64,000 bases of DNA from Sphingomonas astaxanthinifaciens DSM 22298 (GTDB lineage: Bacteria > Pseudomonadota > Alphaproteobacteria > Sphingomonadales > Sphingomonadaceae), in contig NZ_JONN01000001.1 in assembly GCF_000711715.1 (NCBI RefSeq), forward strand, positions 868,001-932,000, given 5' to 3'. The notes under the pieces are model-generated. The model was not told the origin of the DNA and ran no database searches. It was given only the letters and a program-made list of their open reading frames with translations. This document shows positions 49,653-58,016 of the stretch, in pieces (position 1 is the first letter of the stretch; every line of letters starts with the position of its first letter). Made by a program: the position numbers and the translations under genes.

Positions 49653-52142
49653 CTAGAAGATCCCCTTGCAGTCGCCGGTGTAGGCGCTCGGTGGGGCCAG
49701 CGTGATGGCGGAGATGCGCAGGCTCAGCCCCGCTTCGCCCGCGAGCGCCCAGGGCGCCGCGCCGAGGCAACGCGCGGGCAGGCGCATCTGCCGCCAGCCC
49801 TTGCCCGCCGCGACATTGAGCGTCTCGCGCAGGTCGAGCTGGGCACCGATCCGGACCGGATTTTGCGGCGCGACATCGATCGCATAATCGACGAGAAGGT
49901 CGTGATTGGTTGCGGCCGCCGGCGCCAGCGTCAGCGTCGCCGGACCGGTCCAGTTGAACTGGCGACTGTCTTCCTGCGCGGCGCGGTCGACGCCCTTGGC
50001 GACGAGCCGCCCGCCGGGGCTGCTGCCGAGCCCGTTGACGAGCGCGGCGCTGCCGCCGGCATCGCTTGCCGACAGGGTCAGCCCGCTGAAGCGCCCACGG
50101 CCGAACAGCGAGGATTCGAGCCGCTCGGCGGCGTAGATCGCGCAGTCGGCGGCGTAGGTGCGCCGGGGCGGCGCGGCCCGGTAGCCATAGCCCTGTCCGC
50201 GCCGGAAGAGCGGTGCCCCGTCGCGGCCGTTCCCGGCATCGGCGTCACAGCGCGCGGGCCAGCTGAACGAGAGCCGGCCGGTGAAGTCGAACCGCGGCCT
50301 GCCCTGCGCATTGCCGATCAAAAGGTCGGCGATGCCGCCGCCCTCGCTGCCCGGAAGCCAGGCGGCGACGAAGGCGTCGGCCGCATTGAGGAACGGGTTG
50401 ACCCACATCGGCCGGCCCGAGAGGAACACCGCAGTCACCGGAATGCCCCTGGCGCGCAGCTTCTTCAGGAGGGCGAGGCTGGCCTCGTCGCGATAGGCGA
50501 GGTCCTTCCGGTCGCCGAGGAACTCGGCATAGGGCTCCTCGCCGAAAACGACGATCGCGGCGTCGACCGGCTGGTCGGTCTCGCCATCGGGCGCGAAGAC
50601 GGCCTGCCCGCCGCCGGCCTTCAGGGCTTCGGCGATCCCGCCGTAGATGCTCGTCGCGCCCGGGAAATCGGCATTGGTGAGGTCGCCCCCGCCCTGCCAG
50701 GTGATCGACCAGCCGCCGGCCTGGCGGGCGATGCTGTCGGCGCCATTGCCCGCGACCAGCACCCGCGCATTCGAGCGCAGCGGCAACGCGCCGTCGTTCT
50801 TGAGCAGGATGAGCGACTTGCGCACCGCCTCGCGGGCGATGGCGCGATGCTCCGGACTGCCGAGCTGGTCGAAGCGACCGCCGAGTGCCCGCGCGCTGGG
50901 CCTGGGCTTGTCGAACAGGCCATAAGCGAACTTGACCCGAAGCACGCGCGCCACGGCCTCGTCGAGCCGCGACTGCGCGATGATCCCGGTCCGGACCTGA
51001 CGGACCATCGTCTCGTACAGCCCCTTCCATTCCTCGGGGGCCATGAAGACGTCGAGGCCGGCATTGAGCGCGATCGGGCAATCGGTATTGCTGCAGCCAA
51101 GGACCTGGCCGTGCGCGTTCCAGTCACCCACGGTCAGCCCGCGGAAGCCCAGCTCGCGGCGCAGCAGTCCGGTCAGCAACTGCTGGCTGCCGTGCATCTT
51201 CTCGCCGTTGACCGAGGAGAAGCTGGCCATGACGCTCTCGACCCCGGCCGCGATCGCCGGCTTGTAGGGCGCGGCATGGATCGCCTTGATGGTCGCCATG
51301 TCGCCCTTGGTGTCGCCCTGGTCGACCCCGCCGGTGCCGCCGTCGCCAAGGAAATGCTTGGCGGTGGCGATGACGTGGCGCTGGCTGAGGAAGTCGGGCG
51401 AGCCGCGCTTGCCCTGCAGCCCCTCGACCATCGCGGCGCCGAGCCGCCCGACCAAAGCCGGATCCTCCGAATAGCTTTCGTAGGTCCGCCCCCAGCGGTC
51501 GTCGCGGACCACCGACACGCTCGGCGCGAAGGTCCAGTCGATGCCCGTCACCGCCACCTCGGCCGCGGTCGCCGCGCCGATCCGGCGGACGAGGTCGCGG
51601 TCGCGGGTCGCGCCGAGGCCGATGTTGTGCGGAAAGATGGTCGCGCCCGGGACGTTGTTGTTCCCGTGGACGGCGTCGATGCCCCACAGTAGCGGGATGA
51701 CCGGCCCGCCATCCTCCATCGGCGCGGTCGACGCGTCCCACATGGCATCGGCGAGCTTGATCCACTCGCCCGCCGGGGCCTTGTCGTTGTTGCCGGGACC
51801 GCTGTTGCCGCCGTTGAGGATGGTGCCGAAGCGATAGCGGCGCACATCCGCCGGGGTGATGGTCGAGATGTCGGGCATGACGAGCTGGGCGACCTTGCGC
51901 TCGACGCTCATCCGCGAAATCAGGCTCGCGATCTCGGCTTCGTGGTTCGCTTTGGAGGCGGTCGCGGGCGCAGCGGTGCCGTCACCCATCGAGGCGCAGC
52001 TGGAGAGGGCCAGCGCCGCCGCGCCGAGCGCGAACATTGCCTTGCGCCGAACCGCCAATCCGCTGCCCGCGCGTCCGCCAACACGCGATCCCCGTCCGCC
52101 GACCTGCCGGTCGTCGGCCCCGCTCAAAGCCATCACAAACAT
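49653..52142 (-). CDS. Glycoside hydrolase family 3 exo-beta-glucanase/beta-glucosidase
   Basis: Releases glucose from beta-1,3/1,4-linked glucan ends. With ATG 52142 the protein has 829 residues. The GH3 N-domain has GIDAVHGNNNVPGATIFPHNIGLGA, KHFLGDGGTGGVDQGD and the nucleophile Asp in TVGDWNAHG; the C-domain (GGWSITWQGG) and an extra ExoP-like C-terminal domain follow. A lipobox-type stretch ALSSC lies near residue 45, so a shorter start (TTG 52058) giving a normal lipoprotein signal is possible. A LacI-type operator lies 16-31 bases upstream of the ATG. It belongs with the GH16 gene upstream. Confidence 0.9.
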   Translation of the reverse strand: MFVMALSGADDRQVGGRGSRVGGRAGSGLAVRRKAMFALGAAALALSSCASMGDGTAAPATASKANHEAEIASLISRMSVERKVAQLVMPDISTITPADVRRYRFGTILNGGNSGPGNNDKAPAGEWIKLADAMWDASTAPMEDGGPVIPLLWGIDAVHGNNNVPGATIFPHNIGLGATRDRDLVRRIGAATAAEVAVTGIDWTFAPSVSVVRDDRWGRTYESYSEDPALVGRLGAAMVEGLQGKRGSPDFLSQRHVIATAKHFLGDGGTGGVDQGDTKGDMATIKAIHAAPYKPAIAAGVESVMASFSSVNGEKMHGSQQLLTGLLRRELGFRGLTVGDWNAHGQVLGCSNTDCPIALNAGLDVFMAPEEWKGLYETMVRQVRTGIIAQSRLDEAVARVLRVKFAYGLFDKPRPSARALGGRFDQLGSPEHRAIAREAVRKSLILLKNDGALPLRSNARVLVAGNGADSIARQAGGWSITWQGGGDLTNADFPGATSIYGGIAEALKAGGGQAVFAPDGETDQPVDAAIVVFGEEPYAEFLGDRKDLAYRDEASLALLKKLRARGIPVTAVFLSGRPMWVNPFLNAADAFVAAWLPGSEGGGIADLLIGNAQGRPRFDFTGRLSFSWPARCDADAGNGRDGAPLFRRGQGYGYRAAPPRRTYAADCAIYAAERLESSLFGRGRFSGLTLSASDAGGSAALVNGLGSSPGGRLVAKGVDRAAQEDSRQFNWTGPATLTLAPAAATNHDLLVDYAIDVAPQNPVRIGAQLDLRETLNVAAGKGWRQMRLPARCLGAAPWALAGEAGLSLRISAITLAPPSAYTGDCKGIF

Positions 52143-52157
52143 ACTTCCCCGATCACG

Positions 52158-52173
52158 TTGTGAACGTTCCCAA
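52158..52173. promoter_or_regulatory. LacI-type operator before GH3
   Basis: TTGTGAACGTTCCCAA, a 16-base near-palindrome with a central CG and one mismatched pair. It resembles the perfect site at 61044-61057 and lies between GH16 and GH3. Confidence 0.7.
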
Positions 52174-52226
52174 TCGGTCGCACGGCCCCGCCGCGAAATC
52201 AAGTTGCGGACGCGACGAGCGGTAAA

Positions 52227-53144
52227 TCAGCGCGCGCAGGCGCGGCCGGTCCCGGGGTCGGCGGCGCATTGCCAGACCCGCACCCAATCGACCTCCATGG
52301 CCTTGGGGAAGCCGGTCGGATCGACCCCCTTGACCCCGCGGCCCTCGGGCAGGTGCCCGCCGATCGCGAGGTTGAGGATCAGGTGGAAGGGCTGGTCGAA
52401 GGGCGCGTCGTCATCGGCGGTCGCGCTCGAGAACCAGTCGGCCGCGGTCTGGGTCGCATAGACCCGGCCGTCGACCGTCCAGTCGATCCGCCCCTCGCTC
52501 CAGATGACGCCATAGGTGTGGAAGCCGCCGTCGAGGACCTGAGGATAAGCGATCTCGGTCGATTTGAACTTGTTGGCGGGGGGCACACCGCCGAAGTGGA
52601 GCGTGCCGAGAATGGTGTTCTCCCTGCCCCCTTCGCACGAGGCGCAGGGCACGCCGAGATTGACCGCCTCGAGGATGTCGATCTCGCCCGACGAAGCCCA
52701 CGGACCATAGACGTTCTTCTCGGGCAGCATCCAGATCGCCGGCCAGGTGCCCTGCCCCTGCGGAAGCTTCGCGCGGACTTCGACCTTGCCGTAGCGCCAG
52801 GCGGCGCGCCCGCGGGTGACCATCCGCGCCGAGCTATATTCCTTGGTCGCGAGCGCCCGCGGATTGGCGGCCCGCATCCGCTGCGCGTCAGGCAGCGCGT
52901 AGCCCGTCGACTGGCCCTTGCGCGCGACGATGTGGAGCACGCCGCCCTCGACATAAGCGTTGCGCCGGCTCGCCGTATAGCATTGCCGCTCCTGGTTGCC
53001 GCCGCCCCAGCAATCGACGTCGAAGTTCCAGCGCTTGCGGTCGATCTTGCGGCCCTCGAACTCGTCGGCGAAGACCAGTTTCCAGGGCGCCACCGGAGCC
53101 ACCTGCGCACCGGCCAGCCCGGCGAGGGCGAGGAGCAGGCTCAC
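52227..53144 (-). CDS. Glycoside hydrolase family 16 endo-beta-1,3-glucanase (laminarinase-type)
   Basis: Cleaves internal beta-glucan bonds. The protein has 305 residues with a short signal peptide (1-13, GLAGA). The GH16 catalytic motif ExDxxE is present as GEIDILEAV, with nucleophile Glu154, Asp156 and acid/base Glu159. The substrate-binding aromatic run GTWPAIWML and the VDWVRVWQC end fit bacterial laminarinases. It overlaps the second halogenase gene by 4 bp and is followed by GH3, giving the endo/exo pair of a glucan locus. Confidence 0.94.
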   Translation of the reverse strand: MSLLLALAGLAGAQVAPVAPWKLVFADEFEGRKIDRKRWNFDVDCWGGGNQERQCYTASRRNAYVEGGVLHIVARKGQSTGYALPDAQRMRAANPRALATKEYSSARMVTRGRAAWRYGKVEVRAKLPQGQGTWPAIWMLPEKNVYGPWASSGEIDILEAVNLGVPCASCEGGRENTILGTLHFGGVPPANKFKSTEIAYPQVLDGGFHTYGVIWSEGRIDWTVDGRVYATQTAADWFSSATADDDAPFDQPFHLILNLAIGGHLPEGRGVKGVDPTGFPKAMEVDWVRVWQCAADPGTGRACAR

Positions 53145-54640
53145 GCCGCGCTCGCCCGCGGGCCGGCGGAATATTGCGCCACATAATCGGGATGCGGCGG
53201 CAGGCCCTGAACGGTCCGCGCGACGCTGTCGCGGATGCCGGAAAGGAAGCGGGAAAGCTCCTCGTCGGTGAATTTCATCGCCACCGGGTGATGGCTCTTC
53301 GGCATGATCCCCTGCCCCATCATCACCTGCACCCAGCTATTCTCCTGGAACAGCTCCTCGTTGCGGCGGAAGACCCGGCCCGTTTCGCGGAAGAGCTCGA
53401 TCTTCTGCTTGAGCGTATCGGGGATCTCCATCGCCGAGACATGGCGCCAGAAGTCGCTGTCGCGCCGCTCGGTCACCTTGTAGTGGAGGATGATGAAGTC
53501 ACGGACCTGCACCATCTCCTGGTGGTGCTGGTCGTTATATTCGGCGATGTCGCGCGCGCTGATCTCGCCATAGGGAAGCATCCGGCAGAGCCGCAGGATC
53601 GAGCGCTGGATGAGGTGGATGCTGGTCGATTCCAGCGGCTCGACGAAGCCCCCCGCGAGGCCCACCGCGACGACATTGTGCGACCATTGCGCGCGCCGGG
53701 TGCCCGCCGCGAACCTGAGCTTGTTCGGCTCGGTCAGCACCTCGCCCTCGAGGTTGCCGAGCAGGCGCTCCATCGCCGCCTCGTCGTCGAGATAGCGGCT
53801 CGAATAGACGAGGCCGTTGCCGACCCGGTGCTGGAGCGGGATGCGCCACTGCCAGCCGGCGTCATGCGCCATGGCGCGGGTGTAGGGGACCGGCGGGCGG
53901 ACTGCGGCGGTCTGGAGCGCGATCGCCCGGTCGCAGGGCAGCCAGTGGGTCCAGTCCTCGAACGCGCTGCCGAGCGTCTGCCCGATGAGGAGCGCGCGAA
54001 AGCCCGAGCAATCGACGAACAGGTCGCCCTCGATCCGGCTGCCATCCTCGAGCAAGAGGGCGGTGACATTGCCGCTCTCGCCGTCCTGCTCGACCGAGGC
54101 GATGCGGCCTTCCTGCCGAACCACCCCCTCTTTCTCGGCAAGGGTCCGAAGGAAGCGGGCGTAAGCGGTCGCGTCGAGCTGGAAGGCGTAGCTCAGCCCA
54201 TTGTCGCGCAGGTGGGCAAAGCGGTTCGCCAGCGCCGACTTCAGCTCGAGGCAGTAATCGTCATAAGGCTGCTCGTGGCCGCGCGCGCGCCCTTCCATCC
54301 AGAAGTGCTGGAAGCCCGCGGTCCAGTGATCCTTGCCGGTCGTTCCGAAGCTGTGGAAATAGCTCTGGCCGACGTCCTTCCAGTTCTCGAACAGGATGCC
54401 GAGCTTGAAGGTGGCGTTGGTCGCGCGGACGAACTCGGCTTCGTTGATCCCGAGCAGGTTGTTGAAGGTGACGAGCGGCGGGATGGTGCTTTCGCCGACG
54501 CCGACGGTGCCGATCGCGTCGGACTCGACGAGGCGCACGTCGGCGAGGCTGCCCAGCGTCTTGCCGAGCGCCGCGGCGGTCATCCAACCCGCGGTGCCGC
54601 CGCCCACGACGACGATACGGCGGCAGGGCCAGTTGCTCAT
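53141..54640 (-). CDS. Flavin-dependent tryptophan-halogenase family protein (copy 2)
   Basis: A 499-residue homologue of the FAD-dependent halogenases PrnA and RebH. The dinucleotide motif GGGTAGW is at 13-19. The catalytic-type lysine is Lys79 (NATFKLGI). The halogenase motif WxWxIP is complete as WQWRIP at 263-268, and the FVEPLEST block is present. Members found in sugar-uptake loci have no known substrate; halogenation is not shown. Its ends overlap the cupin gene and GH16 gene by 4 bp each. Confidence 0.9.
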   Translation of the reverse strand: MSNWPCRRIVVVGGGTAGWMTAAALGKTLGSLADVRLVESDAIGTVGVGESTIPPLVTFNNLLGINEAEFVRATNATFKLGILFENWKDVGQSYFHSFGTTGKDHWTAGFQHFWMEGRARGHEQPYDDYCLELKSALANRFAHLRDNGLSYAFQLDATAYARFLRTLAEKEGVVRQEGRIASVEQDGESGNVTALLLEDGSRIEGDLFVDCSGFRALLIGQTLGSAFEDWTHWLPCDRAIALQTAAVRPPVPYTRAMAHDAGWQWRIPLQHRVGNGLVYSSRYLDDEAAMERLLGNLEGEVLTEPNKLRFAAGTRRAQWSHNVVAVGLAGGFVEPLESTSIHLIQRSILRLCRMLPYGEISARDIAEYNDQHHQEMVQVRDFIILHYKVTERRDSDFWRHVSAMEIPDTLKQKIELFRETGRVFRRNEELFQENSWVQVMMGQGIMPKSHHPVAMKFTDEELSRFLSGIRDSVARTVQGLPPHPDYVAQYSAGPRASAA

Positions 54641-55659
54641 CGGGATAGCCTCCTCAACAGATACATGCGGATGGTTTCGGCGCGTGCCACGTCGAGCGGC
54701 GCAAGGATCCCGCGCCCCTCCGGCGCGACGTGATCGGTCGTCCTTCCGTCGGCGTCGAAGACATAGTGGTTGAACACCGAGCGCCAGTGCGCGCGCGCCT
54801 CCTCCGGCAGGTCACGAATGGCGAGGATGGCGTGGAACAGCGCGTCCTCGGGATGGCCGAGGTAACGCGGCTCGTCGTTCCACCAGTAATTGACCAGCAC
54901 GTTGAAGCGATCGAGCGCCTCGACATGGTGATACCACATCTGGGGCACGAACAGCGCGTCCCCGGGGCCAAGTTCGGCGAGGCTGGCGGTGTCGAGCGCG
55001 CGCGAGAAGAGCGGAAATCCCTCGAAGTCGGGCGTCTCGAAATCAACCATGCTGATCGGGCGTCCGCCGGGTGAATTCTCGAGCGGCCCGAGATAGAGAT
55101 TGGCGAACTGGTCGGGCGGAAACAAAGTGAAGCGCCGCCGGCCGACCGCGGCCACCGCGACATTGTTGGCGATATCGTTATGCGCCGCGACCCGGGTCCG
55201 CCCGCCGATCCAGATTCCGTCGCGGGTCTGGCGCTTCCCCAGCGGCAGTCGGTTGGCGACGTCGAGCCCGCGAAAATAGCCCTGCATGTCGACCGAGGCG
55301 AGATAGACGAGCGGCGGGTCGGCGCGCTGTTCGGTCTCGGCGAGCAGGTCGAACGCCCGGGCGAGCGGCCAGCGCTCGGAGCGGAAGTCCATACCCATCG
55401 CGTCGTCGTAGAATACCCGCTCGGCGCCCGGCCGGCCGATCGCAATGTCGAAGTCGCGCTCGCGGGCGAAGCCGAGGAGATAGTCGCGCGCCGCGCCGGG
55501 GTTCTGGCGCCCCGCCGCGACCAGCGGCCAGTCGGCGGCGACCCCGCGCACGATGAACGGCGTGTCCGCACCGCGCAGCCGCGCGTCGAGCGCGTCGGCC
55601 GCGACGGATTCCTCCGCGACCCTCGGCAGATCGGCGAAGACGGGGGAAGGCTCAGCCAT
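54637..55659 (-). CDS. Cupin-8/JmjC-like iron oxygenase family protein
   Basis: A 340-residue protein of the cupin_8 (JmjC-like) group, expected to bind Fe(II) and 2-oxoglutarate. The HxD pair is His160 and Asp162 in VAAHNDIANN, and a distal histidine occurs in MWYHHVEA (244-245). The family is hydroxylase-like, but in this type of locus no substrate is known. It overlaps the SapC gene by 8 bp and the halogenase gene downstream by 4 bp, showing tight coupling within the glucan locus. Confidence 0.87.
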   Translation of the reverse strand: MAEPSPVFADLPRVAEESVAADALDARLRGADTPFIVRGVAADWPLVAAGRQNPGAARDYLLGFARERDFDIAIGRPGAERVFYDDAMGMDFRSERWPLARAFDLLAETEQRADPPLVYLASVDMQGYFRGLDVANRLPLGKRQTRDGIWIGGRTRVAAHNDIANNVAVAAVGRRRFTLFPPDQFANLYLGPLENSPGGRPISMVDFETPDFEGFPLFSRALDTASLAELGPGDALFVPQMWYHHVEALDRFNVLVNYWWNDEPRYLGHPEDALFHAILAIRDLPEEARAHWRSVFNHYVFDADGRTTDHVAPEGRGILAPLDVARAETIRMYLLRRLSR

Positions 55660-56368
55660 CGCGCTCGCGGCGGTTCTTGCGCGCCAGCAGGTCGGTCATG
55701 TTCGACAGCGAGGCGAGCGCCATGAACATCGGCATCAGATGGCCGTCGCGGTGGAGCTCGGCGACCGCGCCCGCTTCGAGTTCCTGCAGTTTCTCCTCGT
55801 TGATCAGCTGATAGCCGACCAGCCGGCTCTCGCTGCCGTCGTCGAGCGTCACGTCGAGCGCGAAGGGTTCAAGCAATTCGTAGCGATCGAGCGCGTCATA
55901 GAAATCTCCCGCCGCGGCGAGCCCCACGTCGAGCTGGTGGAGCATGTCGCTCGCCCGTTCGAGGAGCGGCGAGGCGAGGCCGCTGTCGTCGAACAGCCGC
56001 ACTCCCTCGGGGTCGCCGACGCGCGGATGATCGAGGTCGATATGGACTTGGGCCGGCTCGTCGGGATTGCTCGAGCGGCCGATCCGGAACGGCGCGATGG
56101 CCAGCGCCAGCGGGCGGTAGCGCGCGGTCCAGCGGTCGCCGTCGAGAAACAGGTTCTCGCCTTCCTCGAAGCCCATCATCGCCAGCGCATGGAGGCGTCC
56201 GGTCTCAGGATTGCGCTGGAACAGGATCGGAAATTCGTTCTGCACGCGGCGAAATTCGATCGGCACCGTCAGGCAGCTCATCACCTGGTCGCCAAGGTCG
56301 GCGCGCGGGGCCGGGTTGACGCGCAGGTCGCGATGGTCGGCGGCATTGACGGGAACGTGACGGCTCAA
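55652..56368 (-). CDS. SapC family protein
   Basis: A 238-residue protein of the SapC group, named after a Campylobacter S-layer-associated protein but of unknown function here. Diagnostic parts are EFPILFQRNPETGRLHALAMMGFEEGENLF, YRPLALAIAPF and the ELLEPFALDVTL block. The start is TTG 56368, chosen because GAGGAG lies seven bases upstream and MSRHVPVNAADHRDLRV is the usual family start. It follows a halogenase and precedes the cupin gene, the set commonly seen beside TonB receptors. Confidence 0.87.
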   Translation of the reverse strand: MSRHVPVNAADHRDLRVNPAPRADLGDQVMSCLTVPIEFRRVQNEFPILFQRNPETGRLHALAMMGFEEGENLFLDGDRWTARYRPLALAIAPFRIGRSSNPDEPAQVHIDLDHPRVGDPEGVRLFDDSGLASPLLERASDMLHQLDVGLAAAGDFYDALDRYELLEPFALDVTLDDGSESRLVGYQLINEEKLQELEAGAVAELHRDGHLMPMFMALASLSNMTDLLARKNRRERDG

Positions 56369-56379
56369 CCAGATTCTCC

Positions 56380-57918
56380 TCAGGCGGAACGACGCTGATG
56401 CGCACTCGACAGCGCGTCCAGATAGGCACGATTGCCGGGCAGGCTCGTCAGCAGCGACCGCTCTTTTTGCCGAAGCGCCGCAAGCTGCGCCACCAGCCGC
56501 GGGTCGGGACGCGGCAGCTGCCCCGCCGTCTCCCCGCCCATGCCGTAATAGACATATTGGTAGCTCGCCGCCGGGAACATCTCCTGCGCACGGTGGAAGT
56601 CGAGCAGGCTCGGTGGCTGGTCGCGCCAGAGGTCGAGCAGCATCGCCAGTCGCTCGGGCATGTTCTGCGCGGCGCGCTGCGCTTGCCAGTAGGGCGCATC
56701 CCGCTCGCTCAGCGCATAATGGAGCTTGAGGAATTCGACGATCGAGTCCCACCGCGCGCGGAAGGTCTCGTTGAAGCGCCGGGCCACCGCGGGCAAGGCC
56801 GCGCTGCTTGCCGGCATGCCCTCGATCAGCATGTCGAGCGAAGCCTCGATCAGCACGATCGCCGAGGCCTCGAGCGGTTCGATGAACCCGGCGCTGAGCC
56901 CGATGGCGATGCAATTGCCGACCCAGAAGTCGTTCCGATGCCCGGTCGGAAAGCGGATCAGCCGCGGCTCGGACAGCATGGCGCCGCCGACCTCTTCCGC
57001 GACATAGCGCCGAAGCACCGCCAGCGCTCCGTCGTCGTCGAGAAAGGCCGAGGAATAGACGCAGCCGACCCCGCGCCGGGTCGGAAGACCGATGTCCCAG
57101 AACCAGCCCGCGTCATGCGCGGTGGCGATCGTGGCCGAAGCGATGGGCGCGTCCGCCGCCGTCTCGACCTGAACCGCGAGCGCGCGGTCGTTGAGCATCA
57201 GGTTCGAGCGGTCGATCCATGCCGACCCGCAATGGCGGTCGATGAGCAGGCCCGCAAAGCCCGTGCAGTCAACGAACAGGTCGCCCGCGATCCGCTCGCC
57301 CCCGGCGGTAACCAGCGCTTCGATCCGCTCGGGCGTACCCTCGACCCCGGCGATCCGTTCGCGGCGATGGACCACGCCGAGCCGCTGGGTCGCGTGGCGC
57401 TGGAGCAGCCGCGCGAACTTCCCCGCGTCGAGGTGATAGCCGTAGTTGAGCGCGCCGGCGTAGGGCGGCATCGCCCGCGTCCGGGGCGCGAGCGAGGCTT
57501 CGACCACCGCATCCTGGCTGGTCATGGCGGGGGTGAAGTCCCCGCCCCCGCTCGCCTGCCAGGCCGCGAGCAGGTGCCGCGCGTCGGGCGCCTCGGGCGG
57601 TTCGGTGAAGGGGTGGAGATAATGGTCGCCGCCGCGGCGCCACCCGCGGAACAGCGAACCCTGCTTGAAGCTGGCGTCGCACTCGACGAGGAATTCGGCC
57701 TCGTCGATCCCGATCCTGCGCAAGGTCTCGCGCATGGTCGGCCAGGTCCCCTCCCCGACCCCGATGGTCGGGGTCGCGGGATCCTCGACCAGGATCACGC
57801 GAACGGGAAGCTCGTCGTCCCTGGCCCAGGCGGCCAGCCGGCATGCGGACAGCCAACCGGCCGTTCCGCCGCCCGCGATCACGAAAGTGGAGATCGCCCC
57901 TGGCATGGCGGGAATCAT
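56380..57918 (-). CDS. Flavin-dependent tryptophan-halogenase family protein (copy 1)
   Basis: A 512-residue halogenase homologue. GGGTAGW (16-22) is followed by the conserved lysine Lys85 in CDASFKQGS. The WxWxIP motif is altered to WFWDIG at 272-277, so chemistry may differ from the second copy. FIEPLEASAI near the C-terminus is conserved. The ATG at 57918 is used; AAGGA sits immediately before it, so the ATG at 57906 is also possible. It is 98 bp downstream of the TonB receptor and heads the minus-strand run of glucan-locus genes. Confidence 0.88.
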   Translation of the reverse strand: MIPAMPGAISTFVIAGGGTAGWLSACRLAAWARDDELPVRVILVEDPATPTIGVGEGTWPTMRETLRRIGIDEAEFLVECDASFKQGSLFRGWRRGGDHYLHPFTEPPEAPDARHLLAAWQASGGGDFTPAMTSQDAVVEASLAPRTRAMPPYAGALNYGYHLDAGKFARLLQRHATQRLGVVHRRERIAGVEGTPERIEALVTAGGERIAGDLFVDCTGFAGLLIDRHCGSAWIDRSNLMLNDRALAVQVETAADAPIASATIATAHDAGWFWDIGLPTRRGVGCVYSSAFLDDDGALAVLRRYVAEEVGGAMLSEPRLIRFPTGHRNDFWVGNCIAIGLSAGFIEPLEASAIVLIEASLDMLIEGMPASSAALPAVARRFNETFRARWDSIVEFLKLHYALSERDAPYWQAQRAAQNMPERLAMLLDLWRDQPPSLLDFHRAQEMFPAASYQYVYYGMGGETAGQLPRPDPRLVAQLAALRQKERSLLTSLPGNRAYLDALSSAHQRRSA

Positions 57919-58016
57919 TCCTTCGCTTCGAGCCCTGCCCCCCGCACCAGAGTGACCGGGCGTGTGGGCCCTGTCACTCTGGCATGGTTGTCAGATGGTC
58001 GAAAGCTGGTCCTTCG

